The position numbers were made by a program, and so were the translations under genes. A stretch of 64,000 nucleotides of DNA from Haliotispira sp965263485 (GTDB taxonomy: Bacteria; Spirochaetota; Spirochaetia; SP-2023), in assembly GCA_965263485.1 (NCBI GenBank), contig CBDHHO010000004.1, positions 1,984,001 to 2,048,000 on the forward strand. The letters run 5' to 3'. The notes below the pieces were generated by a model that was given only the letters and a program-made list of their open reading frames with translations, ran no database searches and had not been told where the DNA came from. Shown one piece after another: positions 1 through 9,300 of the stretch. The stretch's first letter is position 1. Every line of letters begins with the position of its first letter.

Positions 1-389
1 GTCTGACAGTGTGGCAGTTTGGTTCTTCAATGATTATTTTTCTATCTGGTTTGATGCAGATACCAGATTCATATTTTGATACTGCTAAGATTTATGGTGC
101 TAATAGACTTCAAAGTCTTTTTTTAATAACAATCCCGCTATTAATACCAACAATTTTATTCAATTTACTTATGCAGACAATCTTTGCTTTCCAGAGTTTT
201 GATGCTGCCTTTTTAATTACAAATGGCGGCCCGGCAAAATCAACGTATTTATATGGTCTTTATCTATATAATACGGCGTTTAGAGATGGGGAAATGGGTT
301 TGGCATCAGCCATATCATGGATATTATTTTTATCATTACTAGGGTTAAGTATTCTATATGTCAAACTTGAAAAGCGATATAAGTTGTGA
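1..389 (+). CDS. Sugar ABC transporter permease, MalF/UgpA type (5' end outside window)
   Basis: C-terminal part of an inner-membrane permease of a carbohydrate ABC importer. The frame is open at the left edge, so the gene starts outside the window; only about 128 codons are visible. An EAA-type cytoplasmic loop (DTAKIYGA followed by ITIPLL) that contacts the ATPase is visible, followed by hydrophobic segments, and the protein ends in a short basic tail. The next gene is a second permease 46 bp downstream, the normal heterodimer arrangement for this family. Substrate cannot be read from sequence; a uronate or related sugar is possible given uxaC further downstream (inference). The DNA is visibly AT-rich compared with the genes after 3590. 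Confidence 0.9.
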   Translation, partial: LTVWQFGSSMIIFLSGLMQIPDSYFDTAKIYGANRLQSLFLITIPLLIPTILFNLLMQTIFAFQSFDAAFLITNGGPAKSTYLYGLYLYNTAFRDGEMGLASAISWILFLSLLGLSILYVKLEKRYKL

Positions 390-435
390 TTGAAATTGTA
401 ATAATAATCGCTTCTGCTTGCGTGGGGTTTGACCT

Positions 436-1269
436 GTGAACTATATAAGAAAGTCATGGATTGGAGCTGTTAACTTAGTATTAGTAGTCGTGATGGGATT
501 TCCTGTTCTCTGGCTATTGCTCAATGCGTTTAAAACCAATCAGGAGATATATAATATTTGGAAATTGTTTCCAAATAAATTCTTATTACAAAATTTTGCT
601 AATAGTTATCATGTAAATCAATTTATTAACTTTGGTAAATTCTTTTTAAACAGTTCGGTACTGACAATTATCACAGCATTATGTATTGCGATATCAGCAG
701 TATTAATCGGATTTGGGTTTTCCAGATTTAAATTCAGAGGCAGAAATATATTATTTATAATAATGGTATCTACTATTTTATTACCTAATACGATTCTATT
801 AATTCCTAATTACATAATATTTTCAAAATTAAATTTTATTGATACCTATCTTCCTTTCTGGATACCAGCAATTTTAGGAGTAAATGTATTTTTTAATATA
901 ATGATGTATAATTTTATTGATGTTATTCCTAAAGAGTTAGATGAAAGCTGCTACATGGACGGGGCCAGTAGTATAATAATTTTAGTAAAAATTATTATAC
1001 CATTATGTAAAACGGCACTCTTTTCATTGCTGATGATTTCATTTATATGGAATTGGAATAATTTTCTTGAGCCTTTAATATATATAAATACTGTAGCAAA
1101 ATATACTGTAACAATTGGATTAAAGATGTCTATAGACATTGATGCCAGTCCAGTATGGGGTGAAATATTTGCAATGTCTTCTTTTTCTATATTGCTGCCA
1201 GTAGTCTTTTTCTTTATAAGCCAAAAATATCTAGTGCAGGGAATTGGCACCAGTGGTCTGAAGGGGTAG
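436..1269 (+). CDS. Sugar ABC transporter permease, MalG/UgpE type
   Basis: Second inner-membrane permease of a carbohydrate ABC importer, 277 residues, typical length for the MalG class. About six hydrophobic segments are visible, and the EAA loop reads ELDESCYMDGASS with IIIPL after it. It ends in a short hydrophilic tail (GTSGLKG) as usual for this class. It lies 46 bp after the first permease and 9 bp before the Gfo/Idh gene, so these form one operon. The substrate-binding protein and ATPase are not in the window and may lie to the left. Codon use is strongly AT-rich, like its neighbours up to 3549. Confidence 0.92.
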   Translation: MNYIRKSWIGAVNLVLVVVMGFPVLWLLLNAFKTNQEIYNIWKLFPNKFLLQNFANSYHVNQFINFGKFFLNSSVLTIITALCIAISAVLIGFGFSRFKFRGRNILFIIMVSTILLPNTILLIPNYIIFSKLNFIDTYLPFWIPAILGVNVFFNIMMYNFIDVIPKELDESCYMDGASSIIILVKIIIPLCKTALFSLLMISFIWNWNNFLEPLIYINTVAKYTVTIGLKMSIDIDASPVWGEIFAMSSFSILLPVVFFFISQKYLVQGIGTSGLKG

Positions 1270-1278
1270 GGAGATTTT

Positions 1279-2460
1279 ATGAAAAAAGAATGGGTAAATG
1301 TAGGCATTATTGGCCTTGGAAATATGGGGCGGGGGCACGTCAAATATTACACAGAAGGTAGAATAAGACAGGGAAAGCTCATTGCAGTTTGTGATACACG
1401 TCAGGAACAGTTGGCTTGGGTGAAAGAGAATTATAGGGAACAATTTCACTATTTTAATAGTAGTGAAGAAATGTTGGGGGCAGCTGCGGAAATCGGCTTG
1501 GATGCTGTAATCATTGATACACCACATTATTCACATCCTCCACTGATCGAAGATGTTCTTAAAGCTGATTTACATGTGTTAGCTGAGAAGCCTATTGGTG
1601 TTTATACCAAAGCAGTCAGAAGAGTGAATAACATTGCTGAGGCTATGCCTGATAAAAAATTTGCAACGATGTTTCTATTTCGTTTGTTCCCTGCATATAT
1701 GAAGCTAAAAGATTTACTTCAAAGTGGAGAACTTGGCCAAATCAGGCGCATTAACTGGATAATTACGCACTGGTACAGACCCCAATCTTATTACGATTCC
1801 GGGGGATGGCGTGCTACGTGGGCAGGAGAAGGGGGTGGGGTGCTTGCAAATCAGTGTCCCCATGAGTTGGATTTGTGGCAATGGTTGTTCGGTTTACCTG
1901 CGCGGGTGCGGAGTTTTTGTGGATATGGCCGCATGCACGATATTGAAGTTGAAGACGATGTGACGGCGTACATGGAATATGAAAATGGGGCAACAGGTGT
2001 CTTAATTACTTCCACTGGAGACGCGCCGGGAACCAATCGTCTGGAAGTTTCAGGTGATTACGGCAAAATAGTAATCGAAGATGGGGATTTTATTTTTTGG
2101 CGAAATCGAATTTCGGAGCGTGAGTTCAACAATACATTTAGAGGAGGGATGGGAAACCCGGAAGTGTGGAAATGTGAAGTGCCAATTGAGAAAGTATCTA
2201 AGGAATATGAGCACAATGCACGCTGCCTTGTTTTTGAGAACTGGGTACAAGCAATTTTAGTCAACGAAAAATTAGTTGCTCCTGGCATTGAAGGCATCAA
2301 TTCCCTATTGCTTTCTAATAGTATACATTTATCTTCATGGACTGATGAATGGGTATCTATTCCTTTTGATGAGGAGTTATATTACAGACTTCTACAAGAG
2401 AAGATCGATGGATCGTCGTATAAAAAAAATGTACATGCGATGACATTTGATGCTCCCTAG
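1279..2460 (+). CDS. Gfo/Idh/MocA-family NAD(P)-dependent oxidoreductase
   Basis: Predicted cytoplasmic dehydrogenase acting on a sugar, inositol or sugar-derived substrate; 393 residues. The N-terminal Rossmann fold is seen as VGIIGLGNMGRGH (about residues 8-20), and the family's EKPIG motif, with the catalytic-site lysine, is near residue 98. The C-terminal half has the usual alpha/beta substrate domain. It starts 9 bp after the upstream permease with a GGGAG Shine-Dalgarno, and is probably co-transcribed with the sugar transporter, whose substrate it may oxidise. The family covers many substrates, so no specific name is given. Confidence 0.9.
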   Translation: MKKEWVNVGIIGLGNMGRGHVKYYTEGRIRQGKLIAVCDTRQEQLAWVKENYREQFHYFNSSEEMLGAAAEIGLDAVIIDTPHYSHPPLIEDVLKADLHVLAEKPIGVYTKAVRRVNNIAEAMPDKKFATMFLFRLFPAYMKLKDLLQSGELGQIRRINWIITHWYRPQSYYDSGGWRATWAGEGGGVLANQCPHELDLWQWLFGLPARVRSFCGYGRMHDIEVEDDVTAYMEYENGATGVLITSTGDAPGTNRLEVSGDYGKIVIEDGDFIFWRNRISEREFNNTFRGGMGNPEVWKCEVPIEKVSKEYEHNARCLVFENWVQAILVNEKLVAPGIEGINSLLLSNSIHLSSWTDEWVSIPFDEELYYRLLQEKIDGSSYKKNVHAMTFDAP

Positions 2461-2487
2461 GTTTCCAGTGTCATCTTATTTTGAGTA

Positions 2488-3549
2488 ATGTCAGAGAAAC
2501 TTAAAATTAAGGAGAAAATAGTGAAACAGATAGCAAAAGATTCTCAAAACAATTGGTATAAAATTCCTGTGGAGCCGAAATATTTGAGTAAACTCACTAA
2601 GAGGAGCAATATAAAAGGATGGTTGCAGACAGGAACTTTCTTATTGTTACTTGTGCTTTTAGGTTCAATTTCCTTTTATTTGTTCTCTCAGCAGTTGTGG
2701 GTTTTGTTTGCTTTAACTTTCTATATCTACACCACTATCGCCGGCTTTGCAGGAATGGAGGCTGCTGTGCATGAATTAAGTCATGGAACTGTATTTAAAA
2801 ATAAAATAGTCAACGATTTTTTTTACAAACTATTCTGTTTTTTCGCTTGGAACAACTGGGTACATTTTCGTTACAGCCACCGCAAGCATCATCATGAGAC
2901 TTTGATTATTGGTAGAGACTACGAGCAAGTTATACAGCCCATGAAACGGAATTACATATGGATTGTATATCGATTTTTGTTTGATTTTGAAAAAATTTAC
3001 AAGAGAATCAAGCCTAGTTTGTATCATTTTTGTGGTTCTACGAAAGTTGATTTCTTTTCCTGGGATGAGCTGTTTCCCAAAAATGATCCGAACCGAAAGA
3101 AGATGATTACCTGGGCTCGACTGTTAGTAATAGGTCATTTAATACTAATAGCTATATTTATTTATTTTCGATTATATATTCTGATTGCAATTGTAAACTT
3201 TCCAAGTTTCTTTGCTACCTGGCTCTCACATGGCTGTGGAATGTTACAACACAAAGGCTTACCCTCAAATATAAGGGACTGGCGAAAGAGCTGTTATACA
3301 TTTATTCCTTTTCCTGTTATCAGGTTTTTATACTGGAACATGAATTACCACATTGAGCACCACAGCTATGCCGCAGTCCCTTGCTATAACTTAAAAAAGT
3401 TACATAAGTTTATGGTAGCCGAAGAACCAGCACCTTTAGATGGCTATTTAAGAGGTTTATTGCATCTATTTAAAGTTATGCTGAGGCAACAGCAGGATCC
3501 AACATATTGTTATGAGCAACAATTACCTGTCTTTAAAAACAATTTATAG
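2488..3549 (+). CDS. Membrane fatty acid desaturase family protein
   Basis: Integral-membrane di-iron desaturase-type protein of 353 residues. All three histidine boxes are visible: HELSH (about residue 97), HRKHHH (about 130) and HIEHH (about 287), with two hydrophobic blocks placed as usual for the family. Such enzymes introduce double bonds (or hydroxyl groups) into acyl chains, so membrane lipid modification is the likely role; the exact substrate is unknown. It follows the Gfo/Idh gene by 27 bp and shares the AT-rich composition of the left edge, suggesting it arrived with that block rather than with the GC-rich genes that follow. Confidence 0.87.
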   Translation: MSEKLKIKEKIVKQIAKDSQNNWYKIPVEPKYLSKLTKRSNIKGWLQTGTFLLLLVLLGSISFYLFSQQLWVLFALTFYIYTTIAGFAGMEAAVHELSHGTVFKNKIVNDFFYKLFCFFAWNNWVHFRYSHRKHHHETLIIGRDYEQVIQPMKRNYIWIVYRFLFDFEKIYKRIKPSLYHFCGSTKVDFFSWDELFPKNDPNRKKMITWARLLVIGHLILIAIFIYFRLYILIAIVNFPSFFATWLSHGCGMLQHKGLPSNIRDWRKSCYTFIPFPVIRFLYWNMNYHIEHHSYAAVPCYNLKKLHKFMVAEEPAPLDGYLRGLLHLFKVMLRQQQDPTYCYEQQLPVFKNNL

Positions 3550-3597
3550 GCTGTTTAATTAAAGTATTACTAGACAATTGAAAGGTTTTTGTTGTTT

Positions 3598-5049
3598 ATG
3601 AATGTTGTAGCAATGAACCCCAACCCATTCCTCGGCCCGGACTTCCTTTTGGAAAACCAAAGCTCCCGAACCCTGTACCACGACTATGCTGAGGGAATGC
3701 CCATTATAGACTACCACTGCCATCTGAGTCCCAAAGAAATCTGGGAAAACCGCCCCTATGAAAACATCGCCCAACTCTGGCTGGGGGCAGACCACTACAA
3801 ATGGCGAGCCATGCGCTTCAACGGCATCCCCGAAGAACAAATCACAGGCAAAGCCAGCCCCCGCGACAAATTCTGCGCCTGGGCCAGCACAGTCTCGAAC
3901 TGTATCGGCAACCCCCTATACCACTGGACCCACCTGGAACTACAACGATTCTTCGGCATCACAGAAAGCCTAGACGAAGATTCCGCGCAGAGCATCTGGG
4001 AACAATGCAACAAAATGCTCGCCACCCCCGGCTTTCGCCCCCGGGATTTTATGACAAAAAGCCGAGTAGAAATGGTTGGCACCACAGACGACCCCTGCGA
4101 CGACCTCGAATACCACAGACGCATTGCGGAAGACCCTGAACTGCGCTGCAAAGTCCTGCCCAGCTTCCGCCCGGACCGGGCCGTGAACATAGAACACGAC
4201 GATTTTATTCCCTGGCTGGAAAAACTGAGCAAGGCCAGCAACTTGTCCATCGACTCCATGGCGACCCTCAAACGAAGCCTGGCCGGGCGCATGGAATATT
4301 TTGCGCAGCACGGCTGCCGCATATCTGACTGCGGCATAGAAGAACTGCACTATCAGGAAGCGGGCGACGAACAACTGGAAAGCATTTTTGCCAAACGACT
4401 TCAGGGAAAATGCCTGAGTCTGACCGAACTGGCCAGCTACAAAACAGCCCTGTGGCGATTCCTCGGGGAAGAATACGGCAGGCGGAACTGGGTTATGCAG
4501 CTGCACATTGGAGCCATGCGCAGCAATAACCGCCGAATGCTGGCCAGACTCGGCCCCGATACAGGCTTTGACTCGATCGCCGACCACCCCATAGCCCGCC
4601 CTCTCGTGCGCCTGCTCGACTCACTGGAACAGCAGGGCTTCCTGCCCCGGACGGTACTGTACAACCTCAACCCCCGCGACAACCATGTACTGGCCAGTAT
4701 CTGCGGCAGTTTTCAAGGAGAGCTGCCAGGAAAAAGCGGAACTCCCTGCGCCGGCAAAATCCAGTTTGGCTCCGCCTGGTGGTTCTCCGATCAGAGAGAT
4801 GGCATGACCGAGCAGATGCGCGTATTGGCCAATCTGGGCCTCCTGCCCCACTTCATCGGCATGCTCACGGACTCCCGCAGCTTCCTCTCCTACCCCCGCC
4901 ACGAATACTTTCGCCGTATTCTCTGTAACCTGCTCGGCACCTGGATAGAAAACGGAGAATACCCCAGCAAAGAACCAGACCGACAACGCCTGGGAACAAT
5001 TGTCCAGAATATCAGCTACCACAACGCCAGAAACTATTTTGACCTGTAA
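3598..5049 (+). CDS. uxaC: Uronate (glucuronate/galacturonate) isomerase
   Basis: Converts D-glucuronate to fructuronate (or galacturonate to tagaturonate), first step of hexuronate catabolism, in the cytoplasm. Seen: the amidohydrolase-fold metal motif DYHCHLSP near the N-terminus, QLHIGAMRSNN in the middle and LTDSRSFLSYPRHEYFRR near the end, all characteristic of UxaC. Length about 483 residues is typical. I prefer ATG 3598; a TTG at 3589 and an ATG at 3613 are in the same frame and the best Shine-Dalgarno (AAAGG at 3581-3585) does not decide firmly. The next gene is a broken uxuB-like gene, so the second step of the pathway is not intact here. Base composition jumps to GC-rich at this gene. 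Confidence 0.94.
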   Translation: MNVVAMNPNPFLGPDFLLENQSSRTLYHDYAEGMPIIDYHCHLSPKEIWENRPYENIAQLWLGADHYKWRAMRFNGIPEEQITGKASPRDKFCAWASTVSNCIGNPLYHWTHLELQRFFGITESLDEDSAQSIWEQCNKMLATPGFRPRDFMTKSRVEMVGTTDDPCDDLEYHRRIAEDPELRCKVLPSFRPDRAVNIEHDDFIPWLEKLSKASNLSIDSMATLKRSLAGRMEYFAQHGCRISDCGIEELHYQEAGDEQLESIFAKRLQGKCLSLTELASYKTALWRFLGEEYGRRNWVMQLHIGAMRSNNRRMLARLGPDTGFDSIADHPIARPLVRLLDSLEQQGFLPRTVLYNLNPRDNHVLASICGSFQGELPGKSGTPCAGKIQFGSAWWFSDQRDGMTEQMRVLANLGLLPHFIGMLTDSRSFLSYPRHEYFRRILCNLLGTWIENGEYPSKEPDRQRLGTIVQNISYHNARNYFDL

Positions 5050-5058
5050 GGAAGCCCC

Positions 5059-5362
5059 ATGCCCTGCACCCCAACGAACTACACCAAAGAACAAATCCAA
5101 GCCAGAATAGCCCATATCGGTCTGGGAGCCTTCCCCCGCAGCCATATGGCCTTAGGCCACTCACGAACTCCTTCAAACAGGAAGCAGCGACTGGGGCATC
5201 TACGTCCTGTCGCTGCGGGGCCGCCCCAGCTCCCTGCGGACCATACAAAGCCTGGAAGAAAACGACTGCCGCTACCTGCTAGGCATTCAAAGCTAGCAAG
5301 GAACGACAGTCTCGGAAATCGGCAGCATTATCGGAGCCGCCGCTATGGGGAGTGGAAAGTAG
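5059..5362 (+). pseudogene. Broken fructuronate reductase / mannitol dehydrogenase-family gene (uxuB-like)
   Basis: N-terminal remnant of a mannitol-dehydrogenase-family oxidoreductase. The first frame gives IAHIGLGAFPRSHMA, the NAD-binding start of UxuB/MtlD-type proteins. The match then continues in another frame with THELLQTGSSDWGIYVLSL and, after an in-frame TAG, VSEIGSIIGAA. So at least one frameshift and one nonsense change are present, and about 350 codons of the C-terminus are missing. It lies 9 bp after uxaC, the expected place for the enzyme reducing fructuronate or tagaturonate. Similarity ends near 5362, where unrelated minus-strand HsdR sequence follows. Confidence 0.75.
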
Positions 5363-5395
5363 GGCCATGGTGTAGATTGGCAAGTACCGTTCTTC

Positions 5396-5890
5396 GGCAT
5401 CGAAACGGATTGGAGTACCCGTTCCCCGGATCTTTCTTGTATTTGACGATCTGCTCCATAGCCCGGCGCGGACTGATGTCCAGACTTTTGAGTTCTATCT
5501 GAACGACTGGAACGCTGTTGATCAGCAGGATAACGTCGTTGCGATGATGACTGTTGTCGGTGTTGATGCGCAGTTGATGGATAAGCTCAAAATCGTTCTT
5601 ACACCAGTCGGCAGTATTGACCAGTTGTAGTGCAGCGGCGTGCCATCTTCCCGCTGAAAGGTATTGCGCTCCCGCAGCGTCTTTGATGCCGCAAACACTT
5701 TCGCAGTGGTAATCTGCTCGCGCAGGCGGACAAACTCGCCGTCCGTGAGCGCAACGCGGTTGAGCGATTGGAATTGGTCGCGGAAATTCTGTTCCAGAGA
5801 AGCTCTGTCGCGGATATCGGGACGGTAAGTGTATTTGAGCTTTTCAAGTTTCTGGATCAGTCTGTTTTCGATTTCTTGCTCTGTTGTCAT
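5396..5890 (-). pseudogene. Type I restriction endonuclease HsdR, N-terminal remnant
   Basis: Reads leftward from ATG 5890. The first frame gives the HsdR N-terminus (TTEQEIENRLIQKLEKLKY ... FQREDGTPLHYN). After a frameshift near 5625 it continues as LVNTADWCKNDFELIHQLR, RNDVILLINSVPVVQIELKS and MEQIVKYKKDPGNGYSNPF. QIELK with the upstream RND matches the PD-(D/E)xK nuclease core of HsdR. The translocase motor, more than 800 residues, is absent, as are hsdM and hsdS. The junction with the uxuB fragment near 5370-5400 looks like a deletion or recombination scar. Confidence 0.8.
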
Positions 5891-5953
5891 GACCTTGATG
5901 TCTCTGTATCCAAATCCGGGGGAACTATAAGGAGATCTCTGAAAAATTCTTCA

Positions 5954-6174
5954 GGACACCTCTAAAAATTCCAATTCCGCGCTGAATCGCTATCTTGTTG
6001 CCGAATAAAGGTTCTGCCTTACGGCAGGATTTGTGAAGAATGGCCTGCTTCGATGTGCCATTCTTCACCGTCAGCAAAGCCTTCCCATACAACAAAGTAT
6101 GCTTCGGCTTCACTTCCTCGCTATCGGCAAAATCTCGCTGATTCAGCATCAAAAGCGAATTTTTAGAGGTATCC
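5954..6174 (-). mobile_element. TIR element, type A, 221 bp, with TTCA target duplication
   Basis: Starts GGACACCTCTAAAAATTCC and ends AATTTTTAGAGGTATCC, forming terminal inverted repeats. TTCA flanks both sides (5950-5953 and 6175-6178), a clear 4-bp target duplication. Length and sequence match the copy at 11587-11807. On the minus strand the element is open from end to end and contains the shared peptide blocks HTLLYGKALLT and IGIFRG. No transposase fits in this size, so it is non-autonomous. Confidence 0.8.
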
Positions 6175-6282
6175 TTCAAACGCCAGAAAACTGTCGCAGA
6201 AATACATCCCGAGCAGCCCGTCATAGTAAGCCCAGCACCGCATCGCCCGCTCTCCCATGCTGCGCCGGCTCGCATCAAAAGC

Positions 6283-6300
6283 AAATTTTTAGAGGTGCCC
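6283..6300. mobile_element. Solitary TIR-element end
   Basis: The sequence AATTTTTAGAGGTGCCC preceded by GCATCAAAAGC matches the right end of the type A elements but has no matching left end close by. Between 6179 and 6282 there is an unassigned 100 bp that on the minus strand encodes an open stretch (MGERAMRCWAYYDG) I do not recognise, probably a fragment of another gene. Confidence 0.6.
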
Positions 6301-6345
6301 TTTAGGGGCCCTACTGTACTTTTGCTGAATGGTATGACATGACCT

Positions 6346-9300
6346 TTGTGCTATTCAATAAATAATGATGGCACTATAATGGACACCATGATGCTGCGAT
6401 CCACGACCCTGCGAAAAAATTCCGGGCACCTCTTGCAGCTGCTAGACACCCGACAGTTTTTCCGGGCCTTCCTGTTCAGCGCGGCAAAACCCGAACTTTG
6501 GCGGCTCTGGCAGCAGGAACAGCAGAGTCGGGCCTTTCGCCTGGACCTGCCGGGTATGGCAGCATATTTCCACAAAAATGCCCGCCCGACTTCCAAGGCT
6601 CACCCCGGGCACTTCGGCCACCTTGATTCCCCAAAACACAAAGCAGGCGGGAAGTCTTCCCGTAAGGGCATACCTGCGGCCAGTTTCATACTGTTGCGCG
6701 AACAATTGCGCGAATTGTTCGCCCTGAGCCAGTGTGAAGATCCACAACTGCGCAGCTTCGCTTTGCAGATCTTACTGCGGCAGCCGCTGCTCTACCGCTG
6801 CGAAGAATTCCTGAACCGGCGCGGAGAAATTATTGTCCCCCGCAAATTCAGTGCCTGCGTAGCGCAGCTCCCAAAGAACGGCCAGATAGAAGGTGTCCGG
6901 GGGCTTCCCGGCCCGCCTCCCGACTCCGACAGTGTCCAGGCCCGGAATGAGTTGGACTCGCTGGAGCGGGAACTGCGCAAAATCTTCCCCTACCTGTTGC
7001 TGGCATTAGATGACCCGGAACACTGGATTCGCGAACAGTATATATTTGATCTGTGTGCCATCTTCCCACACCGGATGAGCGATCAGTGCAGCTCCTCCCA
7101 CGAAATGGCGGTGCAGCTGCCGCCCGACAGTCCGTGGCATCAAGCCCTGACGAATGGCGGGAAGAACCAAAAGAGTGAAAAGGTCAGGGGGGCCGACGAA
7201 GCAAAAGACCCTTCGTGGTCGAATTCACTGCTGCAATACCCGTCCCGGGGCTCTGCGCCGGTTTGGGCATTTCCCCGCAGCGAGTCTGGCTTCGGTATTC
7301 AGAGTCAGGATGGCTCCGCAGCAGAAGAACCGCCGCTCTGGGTTGAGCTGCGCTGGAAACTATACCGCAAACTACTGCACTGCAGCCTGAATGACGCTGT
7401 GTATCAGGTGCGCCGCGCCGCTACCAAGCAGATTAAATGCGATTTTATCGACCTGTTCCAGATCCACCGCCGGCAATTGAACCGGACACAGCAGCGCTAT
7501 TTTGTCGAATCCTTTGAGCTGGGCAACAGCTACCACCGCAAGGTGGCCTGGGACATCCTGCGGCAACTTAAAACCGGGCAACCGGAAAATTGGGAAGATA
7601 CGGTAGAACAGGAGCTGCTGGAAGTCAAACTACTGCACTACCTGGATCTCTGCGGGGAACTGTTTGTCCTGCTCTCGGACTTGGCACAGCAGTCGCCGGA
7701 GCTCCCGGCGGAGTTTTTTGCCCATCAAGCCCTGCAAGCCTCCGAACAGTCTGTCACCGCAGCAGTCTCTGTGGATATCGGGCGGGGGGACGGTCGCAAT
7801 GGCGATGACACAGCAGGAAATTCCGCTGTGTCCGATGCCCGGAATTTGGCCCAGCAAGACTTTGCCTGGAGTTTGTGCATTTTGCGACGTTCCCTGCAAC
7901 TCAAGCAAAACCGCTTCCTGAGGCTCTGGCTGCAAAGCGTGCTGACTGAGGCCACAGCGACAACGGCACCCCTGTTGCAGCCCAAGGAATACTGGAACGG
8001 CGTTGAACTGGCAGCACCACACTTTGGAACCACGATCCCTGCGAGCGAGCAGAGCCGGGAACTTGGAGGCTTGGCCTTTCCGGTTTCTTCTGCCGCCTCA
8101 TCCCTATCGATAACAGGAGAAAGGCTGCGCCGGCAATTGGAATGCCTGGACAGCCACAGCTGGATACTGCTGTTTGAACTGGTCAGTTACAGTCAGGATG
8201 CCGTGATCCTGAGTCTGTTGAGCGGAGTCCTGCTGCAACGAATACGAGAGCTGCTTGGCGTAGCCGGTAAAAACAAGCTGGGCAATGGCAGGAAACAGTC
8301 CAAACTGCCTTGGCACTGGCCCGAGCTGCTGGACATCTTCAGCGAGCTGCTGCGCGAGCAGGAGGCTTTGAACCAACAGAAGCACGGGGCTTTGAACGGC
8401 TCATCGGTTCGGCACCGACAAATCTTTGCTTGGCTCAAGCTGCGCACCCGTTCCATTGACCGGGAAGTCCAGGATCTATGGCAGGGTGCGCCGCAGAGGG
8501 CCGAGAGCTACGGCCGCCAATTCGGTCTGCTGCTGGCCTTGAGTGCTTGGCGACTTTGCCTGAGCTACCTGCCGCAGGCTCTATACTCGCCGATTCTGCG
8601 CAGATATGTGGCCGAGATCCACAGTCTGGCCGAACGACTTGGTCGTTCTCCCCATTCCCAAGGTCCCCAAGGGCTCCAAAGGCCTCAAGAGCGCGGCCTG
8701 CCTTTGCAGCCAGTTTTGACACTGCTACTGCTGGCCATGCCCGGCCTGCCGAATTCAATGAGCCCACCCCGCTCCAGTGGCCTTGGCGCAGCTGTCTCCA
8801 AACCCCCGGGAGAAAAGTATTCGGAACAAGATGGAAAAGGTCATGATGAAGATGAGCACCGCGCTCTGAGCTGCGGGCAAGATTATGGCGGTGTCTATGA
8901 GGCCCACAGCGAGCGTGAGCTGTATAGCCAACTGCTGAACTTGGCCTGTATTCCTTATTTCAGCAGTTTTGAAGCATTGCGCATCGCGCTGCGCCACTTT
9001 GCCTCTGCCAGTTATATTGCGGAGCTGGAAGCGGAGCTGCAGTACCAACTGGCCAGCTGGCAGGACGCTGTAGGAGGCTTTGCCGCCCGTAGCGTCCGGG
9101 ACAAAAGAAGGACCAAAAGACTGGTCCGCAATCAAGTGGCCACCCGGCGCGACCACCATCAGGTCTGTGAGCAACTGCTCTGTCTACTGTTGGACAGTGG
9201 TCGGAGCTACGCCCTGCCAGTAGTTCTGGAGCAATTGCACTATTTTTCGGACGAGCAAATCAGCCGCTACAAGCAATTGTTTTTGCAATATCCGCGCGAC

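Noticed and set aside
3795..4587. Long antisense frames within uxaC, groL, rarA and purL
   Set aside because: Typical GC-rich shadow frames; the sense strands carry complete conserved proteins.
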